Below, piece by piece: positions 52,464-60,921 of a stretch of DNA of 60,923 bases. The stretch's first letter is position 1; each line of letters starts with the position of its first letter. Made by a program: the position numbers and the translations under genes. Below the pieces are notes generated by a model. That model had not been told where the DNA came from, did no database searches, and saw only the letters and a program-made list of their open reading frames with translations. The DNA is from Bradyrhizobium frederickii (GTDB lineage Bacteria > Pseudomonadota > Alphaproteobacteria > Rhizobiales > Xanthobacteraceae): the NCBI RefSeq assembly GCF_004570865.1, contig NZ_SPQS01000030.1, positions 1-60,923 of the forward strand. Direction: 5' to 3'.

Positions 52464-52712
52464 TCAGTACATGCCGTAGGCGCAGACGTTGACGACGCGC
52501 ACGCGCAGGCCGTGACGGGTCTGGACCAGGCGCTCCTGGTAGCAGTTGCTGACGCCGGTGTTGACGTAGAGACCGCCGAAGCCCCAGCCGGGACCCCAGT
52601 GGTGATGACCGTGATGGTGATGGAAACCGCCGGCCGAAGCGGCGGTGGGGGCCAGAGCGGCAACGCCGAGCGTACCGGCGGCGATCAGACCAAGAGCAAG
52701 CTTACGAAACAT
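52464..52712 (-). CDS. Small secreted His-rich protein
   Basis: This 82-residue protein has a signal peptide (MFRKLALGLIAAGTLG, cleaved near ASAGG) followed by GGFHHHHGHHHWGPGWGFGG, a histidine/tryptophan/glycine cluster that could bind metal. The last third has two cysteines (SNCYQ and NVCAYGMY). A similar signal-plus-HxH architecture is common in rhizobial small secreted proteins, and I know no function. GGAGA sits 7 bases before the ATG at 52712; an ATG at 52718 is too close to it. Confidence 0.72.
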   Translation of the reverse strand: MFRKLALGLIAAGTLGVAALAPTAASAGGFHHHHGHHHWGPGWGFGGLYVNTGVSNCYQERLVQTRHGLRVRVVNVCAYGMY

Positions 52713-52849
52713 CTTCATTCTCCATTTGGCGCTAGGGCCATTGTTGTGTCCCTGCATCTCGGTCGGGCCGAGATGCGATCGCGTTCACGCGGGATGAGGA
52801 GAATCGTGTTTCAGGATTGTTTCGTGGACTGCGGCGAAATGTGCCGGCG

Positions 52850-53830
52850 TCATGTTTTCCGCGCCGCGCGATAGCGCGCGGCCATTGCCTGCGTCAGTTC
52901 CGTCATCCGGTCGCGGAGATCTGTGGGCTCCAGCACTTCGGCCTCGGGGCCCAGCCGCAACAATTCGGCTGCGGCGTGCCAGGATGTCTTGCCGACAGGC
53001 ACGCGCGCAATGCGCCAGCCGTCGGCATCGCTGGTCTCTGCGAGCTGCGTGCGTGCCTTGACGTAAGGCTGGCTCAGTGCGTCGAGCAGCTTGACGCCGA
53101 ACGGCGACAGCCGCACCACCGCGACATTGGGATGCATCTCGGCCTCGAGGCGAAGCGTCGCGGCCTGCCAATAGGCGGCGAGATCGAAATCGGCGGGGCG
53201 CTCGAAGTTTTCGTCGAGCGCCGTGCAGTCGAGCACGCGCGCGACGCGATAGGTGCGCACGCTGGCATCGACTTGGCCCGCGAGGTACCAGTTCCCGCCC
53301 TTCAGCACGAGGCCGAGCGGCGCGAGGCGGCGCTGCTTCTCGGAACGCCAGCTCTGGTAACGGATTTTCATCAATGTCCCGCGCAACACCGCGCCGGCGA
53401 TGGTGCGCAGATGTTTTGGTTCTTCCGCCTCGCCAAACCAGCCCGGCGCATCCAGGTGAAAGCGCTCCTGCATCCGGTTGGCGTCCTCGCGCAGATGGGC
53501 AGGCAGCGCCGCCATCAGCTTATTCTGCGCGGCGATCATCGCCACATCGAGGCCGAGGGCGGCCGCAGGGCCAGGCAATCCGGTCAGGAACAGTGCGCCG
53601 GCCTCGCTCTGTGACAGGCCGTTCAGTCGCACGCGATAGCCGTCGAGCAGGCGATAGCCGCCCTCTGCGCCGCGGTCGGCGTAGACGGGGACGCCCGAGG
53701 CCGCGAGCGCGTCGATGTCGCGATAGATCGTGCGCACCGAGACCTCGCAGGCCTCCGCAAGCTCGGGCGCGGTGACCTGCCCCCTGGCCTGGAGGGTGGT
53801 GAGGATCGACAGCATCCGGCTCGCGCGCAT
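52850..53830 (-). CDS. HTH/WYL-domain transcriptional regulator (YafY-like)
   Basis: This 326-residue protein has an N-terminal winged HTH (residues 1-60: RMLSILTTLQARGQVTAPEL, SVRTIYRDIDALAASGVPVY) and a WYL ligand-binding domain (about 130-310; APLGLVLKGGNWYLAGQ, the W-Y-L trio in NWYLAG). WYL regulators often act near nucleotide or redox stress genes. It is divergent from a GST gene; a perfect palindrome lies in the 89-base gap, so it very likely controls both. Confidence 0.9.
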   Translation of the reverse strand: MRASRMLSILTTLQARGQVTAPELAEACEVSVRTIYRDIDALAASGVPVYADRGAEGGYRLLDGYRVRLNGLSQSEAGALFLTGLPGPAAALGLDVAMIAAQNKLMAALPAHLREDANRMQERFHLDAPGWFGEAEEPKHLRTIAGAVLRGTLMKIRYQSWRSEKQRRLAPLGLVLKGGNWYLAGQVDASVRTYRVARVLDCTALDENFERPADFDLAAYWQAATLRLEAEMHPNVAVVRLSPFGVKLLDALSQPYVKARTQLAETSDADGWRIARVPVGKTSWHAAAELLRLGPEAEVLEPTDLRDRMTELTQAMAARYRAARKT

Positions 53831-53843
53831 GATTTCCTTAAAC

Positions 53844-53870
53844 CATACCTGACAGAGGATGTCAGGTATG
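53844..53870. promoter_or_regulatory. Operator palindrome between WYL regulator and GST
   Basis: CATACCTGACA-GAGGA-TGTCAGGTATG has perfect 11-bp arms with a 5-base spacer, in the 89-base divergent region. It is long enough that chance is unlikely. It lies 14 bases from the regulator start and 50 bases before the GST start. Confidence 0.8.
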
Positions 53871-53919
53871 AGCCTCTACAAGGTGCGCCTCGCCAGAGAG
53901 CGCCCCAGGAGAACCTGCC

Positions 53920-54564
53920 ATGACCGATCCGAACCGCATCACGCTGTATTACTCGCCGCAAAGCCGCGCCACCGGCACGCGAGTGCTGCTGGAGGAGCTG
54001 GGCGCGCCCTATGATCTCCACGTCCTCAACATGAAGGCCGGCGAGCAGCGGCAGCCGGCCTATCTCGCCATCAATCCGCTCGGCAAGGTCCCGGCGATCC
54101 GCCACGGCGAGGCGCTCGTGACCGAGCAGGTCGCGATCACCATCTATCTCGCCGATCTCTTTCCGCAGGCGGGCCTGACGCCCGCGCTGAATGATCCCCT
54201 GCGCGGTCCATATCTGCGCTGGATCGCCTATTACGGCTCATCCTTCGAGCCGGCGCTGATCGACAAGTTCATGCAGCGCGAGCCGGCGCCCATTACCCAG
54301 TCTCCCTATGCCGACTACGACACCATGCTCGGCGCGCTTGAAGGGCAATTGTCGAGGGGGCCGTATCTGCTCGGCGAGCGCATGACGGCTGCCGATGTGT
54401 TGTGGGGCGTGGCGTTCAGCTGGACCATGATGTTCGGCATCGTGCCGAAGAAGGACGTCTTCGTCCGCTATGCCGAGCGCATGACCTCGCGACCGGCATT
54501 CCAGCGCATCAATGCGGCGGATGAGGAGATGGCCGCGCAGCATGCCAAGGCGGCTGGGGCGTGA
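53920..54564 (+). CDS. Glutathione S-transferase family protein
   Basis: This 214-residue enzyme has an N-terminal thioredoxin fold with YYSPQSRATGTRVLLEELG (Ser in the active-site turn) and NPLGKVPAIRHGEALVTEQVAI, then an all-helical domain (about 85-205). It would conjugate or reduce electrophiles with glutathione. The upstream palindrome and divergent WYL regulator suggest it is induced by the compound sensed. It lacks strong clues to substrate. Confidence 0.88.
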   Translation: MTDPNRITLYYSPQSRATGTRVLLEELGAPYDLHVLNMKAGEQRQPAYLAINPLGKVPAIRHGEALVTEQVAITIYLADLFPQAGLTPALNDPLRGPYLRWIAYYGSSFEPALIDKFMQREPAPITQSPYADYDTMLGALEGQLSRGPYLLGERMTAADVLWGVAFSWTMMFGIVPKKDVFVRYAERMTSRPAFQRINAADEEMAAQHAKAAGA

Positions 54565-54606
54565 GGGGGCGCGTTGATGACGAAAGGCGGACCCGCAATC
54601 TCCGCC

Positions 54607-54761
54607 GTCGTCCCGGGCAAGCGTCAGCGCAGACCCGGGACCCATAGCCACAGGGAGGTGTTTTGCGAAGACTCGGAGTTGCCAGCTTCCCTCCATAACC
54701 GCTCCCTGTGGTTATGGATCCCGGATCTGCGCGCGCCTGAGGCGCGCTTGTCCGGGACGAC
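54607..54761. repeat. Large GTCGTCCCGGGCAAGCG inverted repeat
   Basis: The ends GTCGTCCCGGGCAAGCG and CGCTTGTCCGGGACGAC are inverted; inner CCATAGCCACAGGGAG pairs with CTCCCTGTGGTTATGG. It lies between convergent genes. Confidence 0.75.
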
Positions 54762-54780
54762 AGCGGTGGGTTTGGCTTTC

Positions 54781-55566
54781 TCAAAACCTCGGCGCTCTCT
54801 TCTCCGCGAACGCCTTGATGCCTTCCTTGATCTCCTCGCCGCGCATGCTGTCGCGGTGGCGCTGGTCGGCGGCGCGATCATCGAGCTCGCCGCGGGCGAA
54901 TTCGTTGATCGCGCGCTTCATGCCGCGCATCGCCTGCGGCGCGTTGCCGGCGAGAACCGTGGCGAGCTGGTCGACCTCCTCGTCCAGGAACTCCACCGGC
55001 ACCATGGCGGTGAGATAGCCGATGCGCAGCATCTCCGGGGCGGTGATCTTTTGCGCGGTCAGAAACAGTCGTTTCGCGTTGTCGACGCCGAGGCGGGTGA
55101 CGTAGCGCTTGATGCCGCTCCGGTAATAATGCAGCCCGAGCCGCGCCGCCGGCATGAACATCTCGGCGGTGTCGACACCGATGCGGAAATCGCAGGCGAG
55201 CGCGAGATCGGTCGAGCCGCCATAGACGCCGCCGTTGAGCCGGCAGATCGTCGGCACGCCGAGATCCTCCAGCCGGTTGACGACGAGTTCGAAGGCAGAG
55301 CCCGCGCTCTGCTGCTCGTTTGCGCTGACGGCGCGCTCGGCGACTGAGTTGAGGTCATACCCGGCGGAGAAGGCGCGGCCGGTGCCGGTCAGCACCAGCA
55401 CGCGGATATCAGGATCGGTCTCGATCAGGTCGAACAGCCTGACGAGCTCCTCGAGGTCTTCCGCCTGGAGCCGGTTGAGATGTTTCGGCCGGTTGAGGCG
55501 GATGGTGGCGCGCGCGCCGTCGCGTTCGAGCAGGGGGCCAGTCGCTGCGTCGGTGATGTCCGACAT
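54781..55566 (-). CDS. Enoyl-CoA hydratase/isomerase family protein
   Basis: This 261-residue crotonase-fold protein has the oxyanion segments GTGRAFSAGYDLN (near residue 60) and LNGGVYGGSTDLALACDFRIG (near 108). The usual Glu near the second site is not obvious (PAARLGLHYYRSG), so hydration is uncertain. The ATG at 55566 has GGAGA upstream; a METR start at 55578 is possible but less well placed. It is 13 bases downstream of the channel gene, so they may share a transcript. Confidence 0.85.
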   Translation of the reverse strand: MSDITDAATGPLLERDGARATIRLNRPKHLNRLQAEDLEELVRLFDLIETDPDIRVLVLTGTGRAFSAGYDLNSVAERAVSANEQQSAGSAFELVVNRLEDLGVPTICRLNGGVYGGSTDLALACDFRIGVDTAEMFMPAARLGLHYYRSGIKRYVTRLGVDNAKRLFLTAQKITAPEMLRIGYLTAMVPVEFLDEEVDQLATVLAGNAPQAMRGMKRAINEFARGELDDRAADQRHRDSMRGEEIKEGIKAFAEKRAPRF

Positions 55567-55579
55567 TCTTGTCTCCATC

Positions 55580-56686
55580 CTACTTGTTTTCGAGCGCGCG
55601 GCGTTTCGCCTCGGCGTCGATGGTCTCGGCGAGATCGGGGTGCCGTGCCATCAGCACGCGGAAGTCGACGAGGTCGAGCACCAGCAGCCGCGACACTTTC
55701 GTGGTCGAAACGTTGGCGCCGCGCTTGTTGTTGCCGAGCAGCGCCATCTCGCCGAAGAAGGCGCCGTCGCCGAGCTGAACCTTCTTGCCGGGCAGCTCGA
55801 CCTCGACCTCGCCGGCGGCGATGAAATACATGCAATCGCCCTGCGTCCCCTTGCGGATGATCGTGGTGCGCGCCGGCAGCTCAATGGTCCGCAGCATGTG
55901 GGTAACGTCGGCGATGGCAGCGGGTCCCAGAGTTGCGAAGAACGGCACCTTGCTGACGGATTCCCAGGTCTTGAGGAAGTTGTCGCGCCGCGTCTCGGCG
56001 GCAAATCCGGTCGCCAGGATACCGGTCCAGAGGCCGAACACACCGAGGCCGGAGATCATCACCGCGGCCGCCACCAGCCGCCCGAGCGGCGTGACCGGCA
56101 CGACGTCGCCGTAGCCCGTCGTGGTCAGCGTCACCACGGCCCACCACAGCGCGGCCGGCACGCTGCCGAAGGTCTGCGGCTGCACGTCCCGCTCCAGGAA
56201 ATATTCGGCGACGGAGGCGAGGAAGACCACCATCAGGAAGATCACGAGCACGCTGACCAGAGGTCCGGATTCCAGCACCAGCACGCGGCGAAGCTGCCGC
56301 AGGCCCGGAATTCCAGGCACCACCTTCAGCACCCAGAGCACGCCGAGCAGCCAGGCCGTCCGGGGCTCGACGCCGAGAACCAGCGCGACCGGCACCGCCA
56401 GAGCCCCGATCGCGTCGACCAGCCCGGCGGAGGAGGACATGTACAGCGAAAGCCGCCCATGCTGCGTCATGTGGCGCAGCCGGACCAGCCATTCGAATAC
56501 GAAATAGGCGAGGCAGGTCCAGAGCAGAGCGCTGATCCAGCCGTGCGCCTCATGGGCCCGCTTGTCCGACAGCAATACCATGCAGAGCACGCCGACGGTG
56601 ACCGCGACATAGGCCGCCTTGGTCATGTTGCGGCCGGCCGTGACGGCCGCGAACTGGGCCAGAGCGGAAATCAGCGGCTTGGACAT
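55580..56686 (-). CDS. Cyclic nucleotide-gated potassium channel, MloK1-type
   Basis: This 368-residue channel has a six-helix membrane domain (about residues 20-235), the K+ selectivity filter in TLTTTGYGD (near 202) with the upstream ERDVQPQTFGSVPAALWWAVV, and a C-terminal cyclic-nucleotide-binding domain (about 255-360) with GDCMYFIAAGEVEVEL and DGAFFGEMALLGNNKRGANVS. It closely resembles the structurally known Mesorhizobium MloK1 (about 355 residues). The start at 56686 is the best match to that length; a longer frame to 56965 lies in a repeat. cAMP would open it. Confidence 0.9.
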   Translation of the reverse strand: MSKPLISALAQFAAVTAGRNMTKAAYVAVTVGVLCMVLLSDKRAHEAHGWISALLWTCLAYFVFEWLVRLRHMTQHGRLSLYMSSSAGLVDAIGALAVPVALVLGVEPRTAWLLGVLWVLKVVPGIPGLRQLRRVLVLESGPLVSVLVIFLMVVFLASVAEYFLERDVQPQTFGSVPAALWWAVVTLTTTGYGDVVPVTPLGRLVAAAVMISGLGVFGLWTGILATGFAAETRRDNFLKTWESVSKVPFFATLGPAAIADVTHMLRTIELPARTTIIRKGTQGDCMYFIAAGEVEVELPGKKVQLGDGAFFGEMALLGNNKRGANVSTTKVSRLLVLDLVDFRVLMARHPDLAETIDAEAKRRALENK

Positions 56687-56820
56687 GCGGGAGGGCGGCT
56701 CGGTCTCTGGGGTAAATCTTTGGAATCCCGGCTGGGACGTCGGCGCCAAAGTGCCCGCCCCGGTGGGGGCCGTCAACGACGGGCAGGGGTATGATAAGGG
56801 GGAAGCCACAACCCAGCCTC

Positions 56821-56949
56821 GTGCCCCGTACGCAGTGCAGCACGTAGTGATGCGCTGCAGAGCCGGGGCCCATGCAGCAGCGCATCCCCGGCTTTCTGGG
56901 TCCCGGCTCTGCGCGGCAGCGCCTTTGGCGACGCGGCTTGTCCGGGACA
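56821..56949. repeat. GTGCCCCG-type dispersed repeat, copy 2
   Basis: The left GTGCCCCGTACGCAGTGC and inner AGAGCCGGGGCCC pair loosely with GGGTCCCGGCTCT and CGCGGCTTGTCCGGGAC on the right. Same design as 25319-25433. It separates the channel and TAXI genes. Confidence 0.65.
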
Positions 56950-56978
56950 AGAATGGCGGCCCCAAACGACCCGACTTC

Positions 56979-58424
56979 TCAGGCGCTCTGGGCGGTCTTC
57001 ACCACCACGACATTGCTGTCGTCGTGCGGGGCAGGGCCGGCGCCCGGCGCCGGCTTCCCGGTCTCGTTGGCATGGCGTTTCAGATAGTCGCGCCGCATGC
57101 CGATCTCGTCGCGGACGAACTCGTAGCCCAGCTTGAAGGTGTCGAGCCCATCGGTACTGATCGTGCCGTCTCGTAATCCGATGACGGCGCCGCGCAGGAT
57201 GCCCTCGAGCTCGTCCTGAAGACATTCGAGTTGATCCAGCGAGTGGGCGTGCTCGATCCGCTCGCCGATGTCGAGGATGGCGGTGGAGAGTTCGCTGGCC
57301 TTCTCCGGCGCGATGCGGGTGATCTTGGCGTAGATCGCGGCGAAGATCGAGCCGATGATGCTGAGCGCGGCGGCGCCCAGATACATCAGGTCGCTGTACT
57401 TATCCATGAACGACTTGGTGTCGTCGTTGATGTAATCGGCCGCGCCCTGGTGCGCGATCACGAAGGCGTCCTTCTCGACAGAGGCCGGCTCGATCCTGGT
57501 GGCAAAGCCGTTGTCGAGCCCGAGCGCGGCTTTGTTCTCGTAGACGATGCGGGCGAGCTCGCCTGCCGTGGTCGGGGACATCCTGGATTGTGCGACCAGC
57601 AGCCATTCCAGCCCGATCGTGTCGAGGTCGTCATCGGGAATTTTCGGGGATGTCGACAGCGTGCCTGCCGTCAGCGTCTCGCTGGAAATGCCGGGAAGCT
57701 TGCGCGCCAGCGCCTTGGCCTCGTCGATCGCGTTGAGCGTGAAGCCGCCGCGCCTGGCGACCTGCTCATAGGCCTTGTCCCGCACCGCCCTGGAGGCATG
57801 GACGATGGCGATGACCGCGCCAAAGCCGTTTGCCGGTGCGAACAGCTTGTCGAGCGTTGCGCCCTGCGGCGCCATCTGGATCTTCGCCGCGTCCGGACCG
57901 TCGGGGATGTCGAGAACGCTGCGGACGAAGGCGAGGGAGGATTCGCTCTCGGCGAAAACGGCGACCTTCTTCTTCTTCAGTTCGGCGATCGATTTGATCT
58001 TCTTGTTGCCGGGACCGAGCAGAAGCACGAGATCGTGCTCGAGGATGGCAAGCGTGCGCGCCCGCAGCGGGACCTTGGCGTCGGTGCGCAGGACGGCAAG
58101 GTCGGCCTGCTTGCGGTCGAACTGCGCGAGCGCCTTGGCGTTGTCGGCGTTGTTGACGATCTTGATCCGGAAGCGCGAGGCGTTGGACGTCAGCACCGTG
58201 GCGAGCTTGGCCGCGAACAGCGCCTCGTCGCTGTTGGGAGCGCCGACGGCAAAGGTCAGCGTTTCCGAATTGTGCAGCATCGCGCGGCCGCCCCAGACGG
58301 TGGCCAGCGACAACAGCAGGGTCAGCACGACGTAGAGGAAGACCTGCTGCTGATTGGTCTTGATCACCTTGGGGCGCCGGGGCGGCGGTTCGGTGAGCGA
58401 CGAGGTCGGGCCTTCAGTACTCAT
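56979..58424 (-). CDS. TAXI-family solute-binding protein, membrane-anchored with cytoplasmic tail
   Basis: This 481-residue protein has a proline-rich cytoplasmic N-terminus, a membrane helix (about residues 28-48) and a TAXI solute-binding domain (about 55-330; TLTFAVGAPNSDE start, KIKSIAELKKKKVAVFAE and a later ADYINDD). A second hydrophobic helix (about 345-366) follows, then a charged helical tail (about 370-480). Ordinary TRAP binding proteins lack the second helix and tail, and no TRAP permease is adjacent, so it may be a sensor. The start at 58424 is well supported by length. Confidence 0.82.
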   Translation of the reverse strand: MSTEGPTSSLTEPPPRRPKVIKTNQQQVFLYVVLTLLLSLATVWGGRAMLHNSETLTFAVGAPNSDEALFAAKLATVLTSNASRFRIKIVNNADNAKALAQFDRKQADLAVLRTDAKVPLRARTLAILEHDLVLLLGPGNKKIKSIAELKKKKVAVFAESESSLAFVRSVLDIPDGPDAAKIQMAPQGATLDKLFAPANGFGAVIAIVHASRAVRDKAYEQVARRGGFTLNAIDEAKALARKLPGISSETLTAGTLSTSPKIPDDDLDTIGLEWLLVAQSRMSPTTAGELARIVYENKAALGLDNGFATRIEPASVEKDAFVIAHQGAADYINDDTKSFMDKYSDLMYLGAAALSIIGSIFAAIYAKITRIAPEKASELSTAILDIGERIEHAHSLDQLECLQDELEGILRGAVIGLRDGTISTDGLDTFKLGYEFVRDEIGMRRDYLKRHANETGKPAPGAGPAPHDDSNVVVVKTAQSA

Positions 58425-58800
58425 GGCAGCACTCTGGCCTTATTGTTTCGGTGGCGGGCGGCACGCCGATGTGATCGCGGGGAGCGCCCTCAAATTCGTA
58501 AACGCCTGAAAAAAGAACGATATTCTCTATCCGCGATGATAGCGCGAAGGTCACGGAAAGCAAATTTCGAGCCGAAGGTAACCTTACGCGAGGCTTCCGC
58601 GGCGATGGGGCGTCCTATGCCCGGTTAGCCACACTTGGCGAATTTCCGGTTCCCCCGGCTGCATTCCGCCGCGGGAGATGGCATAAATCGCGCCTCCCGG
58701 CGATTTGACCGGTCCAGAACTGGTCCAAGAATAAGTTGCGCTGAACGCTCCAATTTTTGTTGTCACGTCAATGAGGGCGTCAGCCTTGTCGTTTCCACCC

Positions 58801-59187
58801 ATGTCATCGGCGGTTCCGGTCGAAGCGCTCATTGGCTGGATGTTGCTGCTCACCTTCAAGCACATCATCGCCGACTTCGTCCTCCAGACCGCCTGGATGG
58901 CGCACGGCAAGGACCAGAAGCACGGCTGGGCCCTGCCGCTTCTGGTGCACTGCCTCGTTCACCTTGCGGTCGCGCTGCCTCTGATCCTGATCGTGGCGCC
59001 GAAATTCTGGTTCGTGGCCTTCATCGACTTCGTGATCCACATCACGATCGACCGTGCCAAGGGGTTCGTCTCGGCGAATTTCGGGGTCGACCTGACGCAT
59101 CCCTGGTTCTGGACCCTGATCGGCGTCGATCAGGCGCTGCATCATCTGACCGGCTTCGGCCTTTCCATCTTCATGGCGGCGAACTGA
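58801..59187 (+). CDS. DUF3307 family membrane protein
   Basis: This 128-residue protein has four hydrophobic segments and the DUF3307 features FKHIIADFVLQTAWM, LLVHCLVHLAVALPL, FVIHITIDRAKGF and a final QALHHLTGFGLSIF. Its function is unknown. Start: ATG at 58801 or an in-frame ATG at 58771 (adds 10 residues); neither has a clear ribosome binding site. The 346-base gap upstream (58425-58770) shows no gene or clear repeat; it must hold promoters for this gene and the TAXI gene. Confidence 0.8.
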   Translation: MSSAVPVEALIGWMLLLTFKHIIADFVLQTAWMAHGKDQKHGWALPLLVHCLVHLAVALPLILIVAPKFWFVAFIDFVIHITIDRAKGFVSANFGVDLTHPWFWTLIGVDQALHHLTGFGLSIFMAAN

Positions 59188-59239
59188 CGGCGGGCCTCCT
59201 GCGGCCTCTGGCTGGAAGCAATCGCTGGCATCAAAGGTC

Positions 59240-59362
59240 GTCATGCCCGGGCTTGTCTCGCCTGCGCGGCCGTAGCCGCTTCGGCGCGGCGAAGGCCCGG
59301 GCATCCACGTTCTTCGTGCCGCTTGGTTCTCCGTGGATGGCCGGGACAAGCCCGGCCATGAC
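59240..59362. repeat. 123-base GTCATGCCCGGGCTTG repeat, copy B
   Basis: It starts GTCATGCCCGGGCTTGTC and ends GACAAGCCCGGCCATGAC, with internal GCGCGGCGAAGGCCCGGG as in copy A (26916-27038). The same length and near-identical sequence show recent copying. Confidence 0.85.
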
Positions 59363-59498
59363 GCGGGGCAGCATTTGCGACCCCGCGCCCCACCAATTCG
59401 CGGCCCACGCGCAAGCACCCCGGGTGACTACCGGCCAGCGTGGTTAACCTTTCATTAGAGAATTGCGCTGCATCTTCCTCACACGAGGGAGAACTGCA

Positions 59499-59897
59499 AT
59501 GTTTTCAAGCCGCAACGCCTTTGAAAGCGATTTCTGCCCGGTTCGCGACGAACTCCTTGGCGAGATGTACCGCGCCAGCGAGAGTGGCCTGCCGAGGTTG
59601 GTTGAGAGTGTTTCCCCTGACGCGCGCGCCAGGCTGGCGCTGTTCTGCTATCGCCGCAACCATCTGCACTCGCTGGCGGTCGTGATCGCGGCGAGCTGCA
59701 GCGAGCGCGACCTGATCGAGAACGGCGGCCGGGTCGGCTCGACGCTCTATGCGCTGTCGCGGGAGGGCGCGGCGAAAGCCTCGCCGTCGCTGTCGGGCGG
59801 CCGCAAGCCGATCACGCTGTCGACCAAGCCGCTCTCGGTGCTCGCGCCGCTCGAGGACGAGCTTGACGACGAGATCGGCGAAGCAGTTCCGGCCTAA
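59499..59897 (+). CDS. Hypothetical protein
   Basis: This 132-residue soluble protein opens MFSSRNAFESDFCPVRDELL and contains a helical core (SVSPDARARLALFCYRRNHLHSL-like, landmarks only) and an acidic C-terminus (LEDELDDEIGEAVPA). I recognise no family. GAGGGAGAACTG precedes the ATG; AT-rich TTAACCTTTCATTAGAG upstream looks like a promoter. Its stop codon overlaps that of the convergent YkgJ-type gene. Confidence 0.7.
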   Translation: MFSSRNAFESDFCPVRDELLGEMYRASESGLPRLVESVSPDARARLALFCYRRNHLHSLAVVIAASCSERDLIENGGRVGSTLYALSREGAAKASPSLSGGRKPITLSTKPLSVLAPLEDELDDEIGEAVPA

Positions 59898-60217
59898 ACG
59901 ATAGCGATAGAAGGCAACCCGAACTTCCGCCGCGCCATCGCGCATTCGGCATCGCCCGGCATGCAGGTGCGGCACACCTCCGGCCGCATCGCATAGATGC
60001 CGCACGCCGTGGCTTTCCCGATGTCCCCCTGCAGGGCCGAGCAGCGATCGCCCTCGCAACGCATGCCGGACTGGCGTTCGTTGACCAGCGTCTCCGGAAT
60101 CGCAGCAAGCTCTTCCTCGCTCTCGATCGAGAAGCGCGGCCAGTTGGCCGAATAGCCGCAGCACGCGCCGCAACTCTGGCAGCAGCTCGACGGATCGATG
60201 GGGGAGCTCTCTTGCAT
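59894..60217 (-). CDS. YkgJ family cysteine cluster protein
   Basis: This 107-residue protein has an N-terminal CCQSCGACCGY cluster and later cysteines in MRCEGDRCSAL, ACGIYAMRPEVCRTC and a final AECAMAR, the pattern of YkgJ/zinc-or-iron cysteine-cluster proteins. The start at 60217 leaves 5 bases after the stop of the WYL regulator upstream, so the two form an operon. Longer frames would overlap that gene. The function is unknown. Confidence 0.86.
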   Translation of the reverse strand: MQESSPIDPSSCCQSCGACCGYSANWPRFSIESEEELAAIPETLVNERQSGMRCEGDRCSALQGDIGKATACGIYAMRPEVCRTCMPGDAECAMARRKFGLPSIAIV

Positions 60218-60222
60218 CCTTG

Positions 60223-60921
60223 TCACGTGTCCTTTGGCGGGCCCCAGACCAGGCTCTGCCGCCATCTTGCGCGCAGTACGTCGCGTCGTTCCGGATATTT
60301 CTCGTCGAGATAGTTCGCCTCCACCACGCGGTCGGTGCGGAAGCTGCGGAAGTCGCCGCGCAGCTCGCACCAGGCGGCGAGCAGGCGCACAGCTTCGAGA
60401 TAGCCGACCGAGATCGGCCAGATCGTTCGCTCGCTGGCGCGGCCCTGCTCGTCGCGATAGCGCAGCATGATCTTCTTGCCTTCGTGGATCTGGGTGCGGG
60501 TGCGCGCCATGTCCAGGCGGTCCGGCTCCCTGTTCCAGCTTGGACGCGCGCGGCTCGCCGGCTCCAGCACGAAGGGGCGCAGGCGCTCAGGCACGGTGTC
60601 GGCGATCTTGGCCATCAGATCCTCGGCCGCGCGCGCCAGCGCCGAATCGGCATGGCCGGCGACCCATTGTGCGCCCAGCACGGCCGCCTCGATCTCGTCG
60701 GGTGTCAACATCAAGGGCGGCAGGTCAAATCCCTTCTCCAGGATGTAGCCCATGCCGGCTTCCCCGCGGATCGGCACGCGCTGGCCGATCAGCGTTGCGA
60801 TGTCGCGATAGATCGTGCGCTTCGAGGTCTCGAGCTCGGCCGCGATGGCGTCCGCTGTCAGCGGCTTCCGCGTCCGCCGCAGCACCTGGATGATCTGAAA
60901 CAGCCGGTCAGCGCGTCTCAT
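60223..60921 (-). CDS. HTH/WYL-domain transcriptional regulator (YafY-like)
   Basis: This 232-residue regulator has an N-terminal HTH (residues about 1-58: RADRLFQIIQVLRRTRKPLT, SKRTIYRDIATLIGQRVPIRGE) and a WYL domain (about 140-215; WPISVGYLEAVRLLAAWCELR). It is shorter than the WYL protein at 52850 because the C-terminal extension is reduced. It reaches within 2 bases of the window end, so its upstream operator cannot be seen. The YkgJ-type gene follows 5 bases after its stop. Confidence 0.88.
   Translation of the reverse strand: MRRADRLFQIIQVLRRTRKPLTADAIAAELETSKRTIYRDIATLIGQRVPIRGEAGMGYILEKGFDLPPLMLTPDEIEAAVLGAQWVAGHADSALARAAEDLMAKIADTVPERLRPFVLEPASRARPSWNREPDRLDMARTRTQIHEGKKIMLRYRDEQGRASERTIWPISVGYLEAVRLLAAWCELRGDFRSFRTDRVVEANYLDEKYPERRDVLRARWRQSLVWGPPKDT

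Noticed and set aside
58584..58910. 108-residue minus-strand frame in the gap before the DUF3307 gene
   Set aside because: It overlaps the DUF3307 start antisense, and has no ribosome binding site or recognisable domain.
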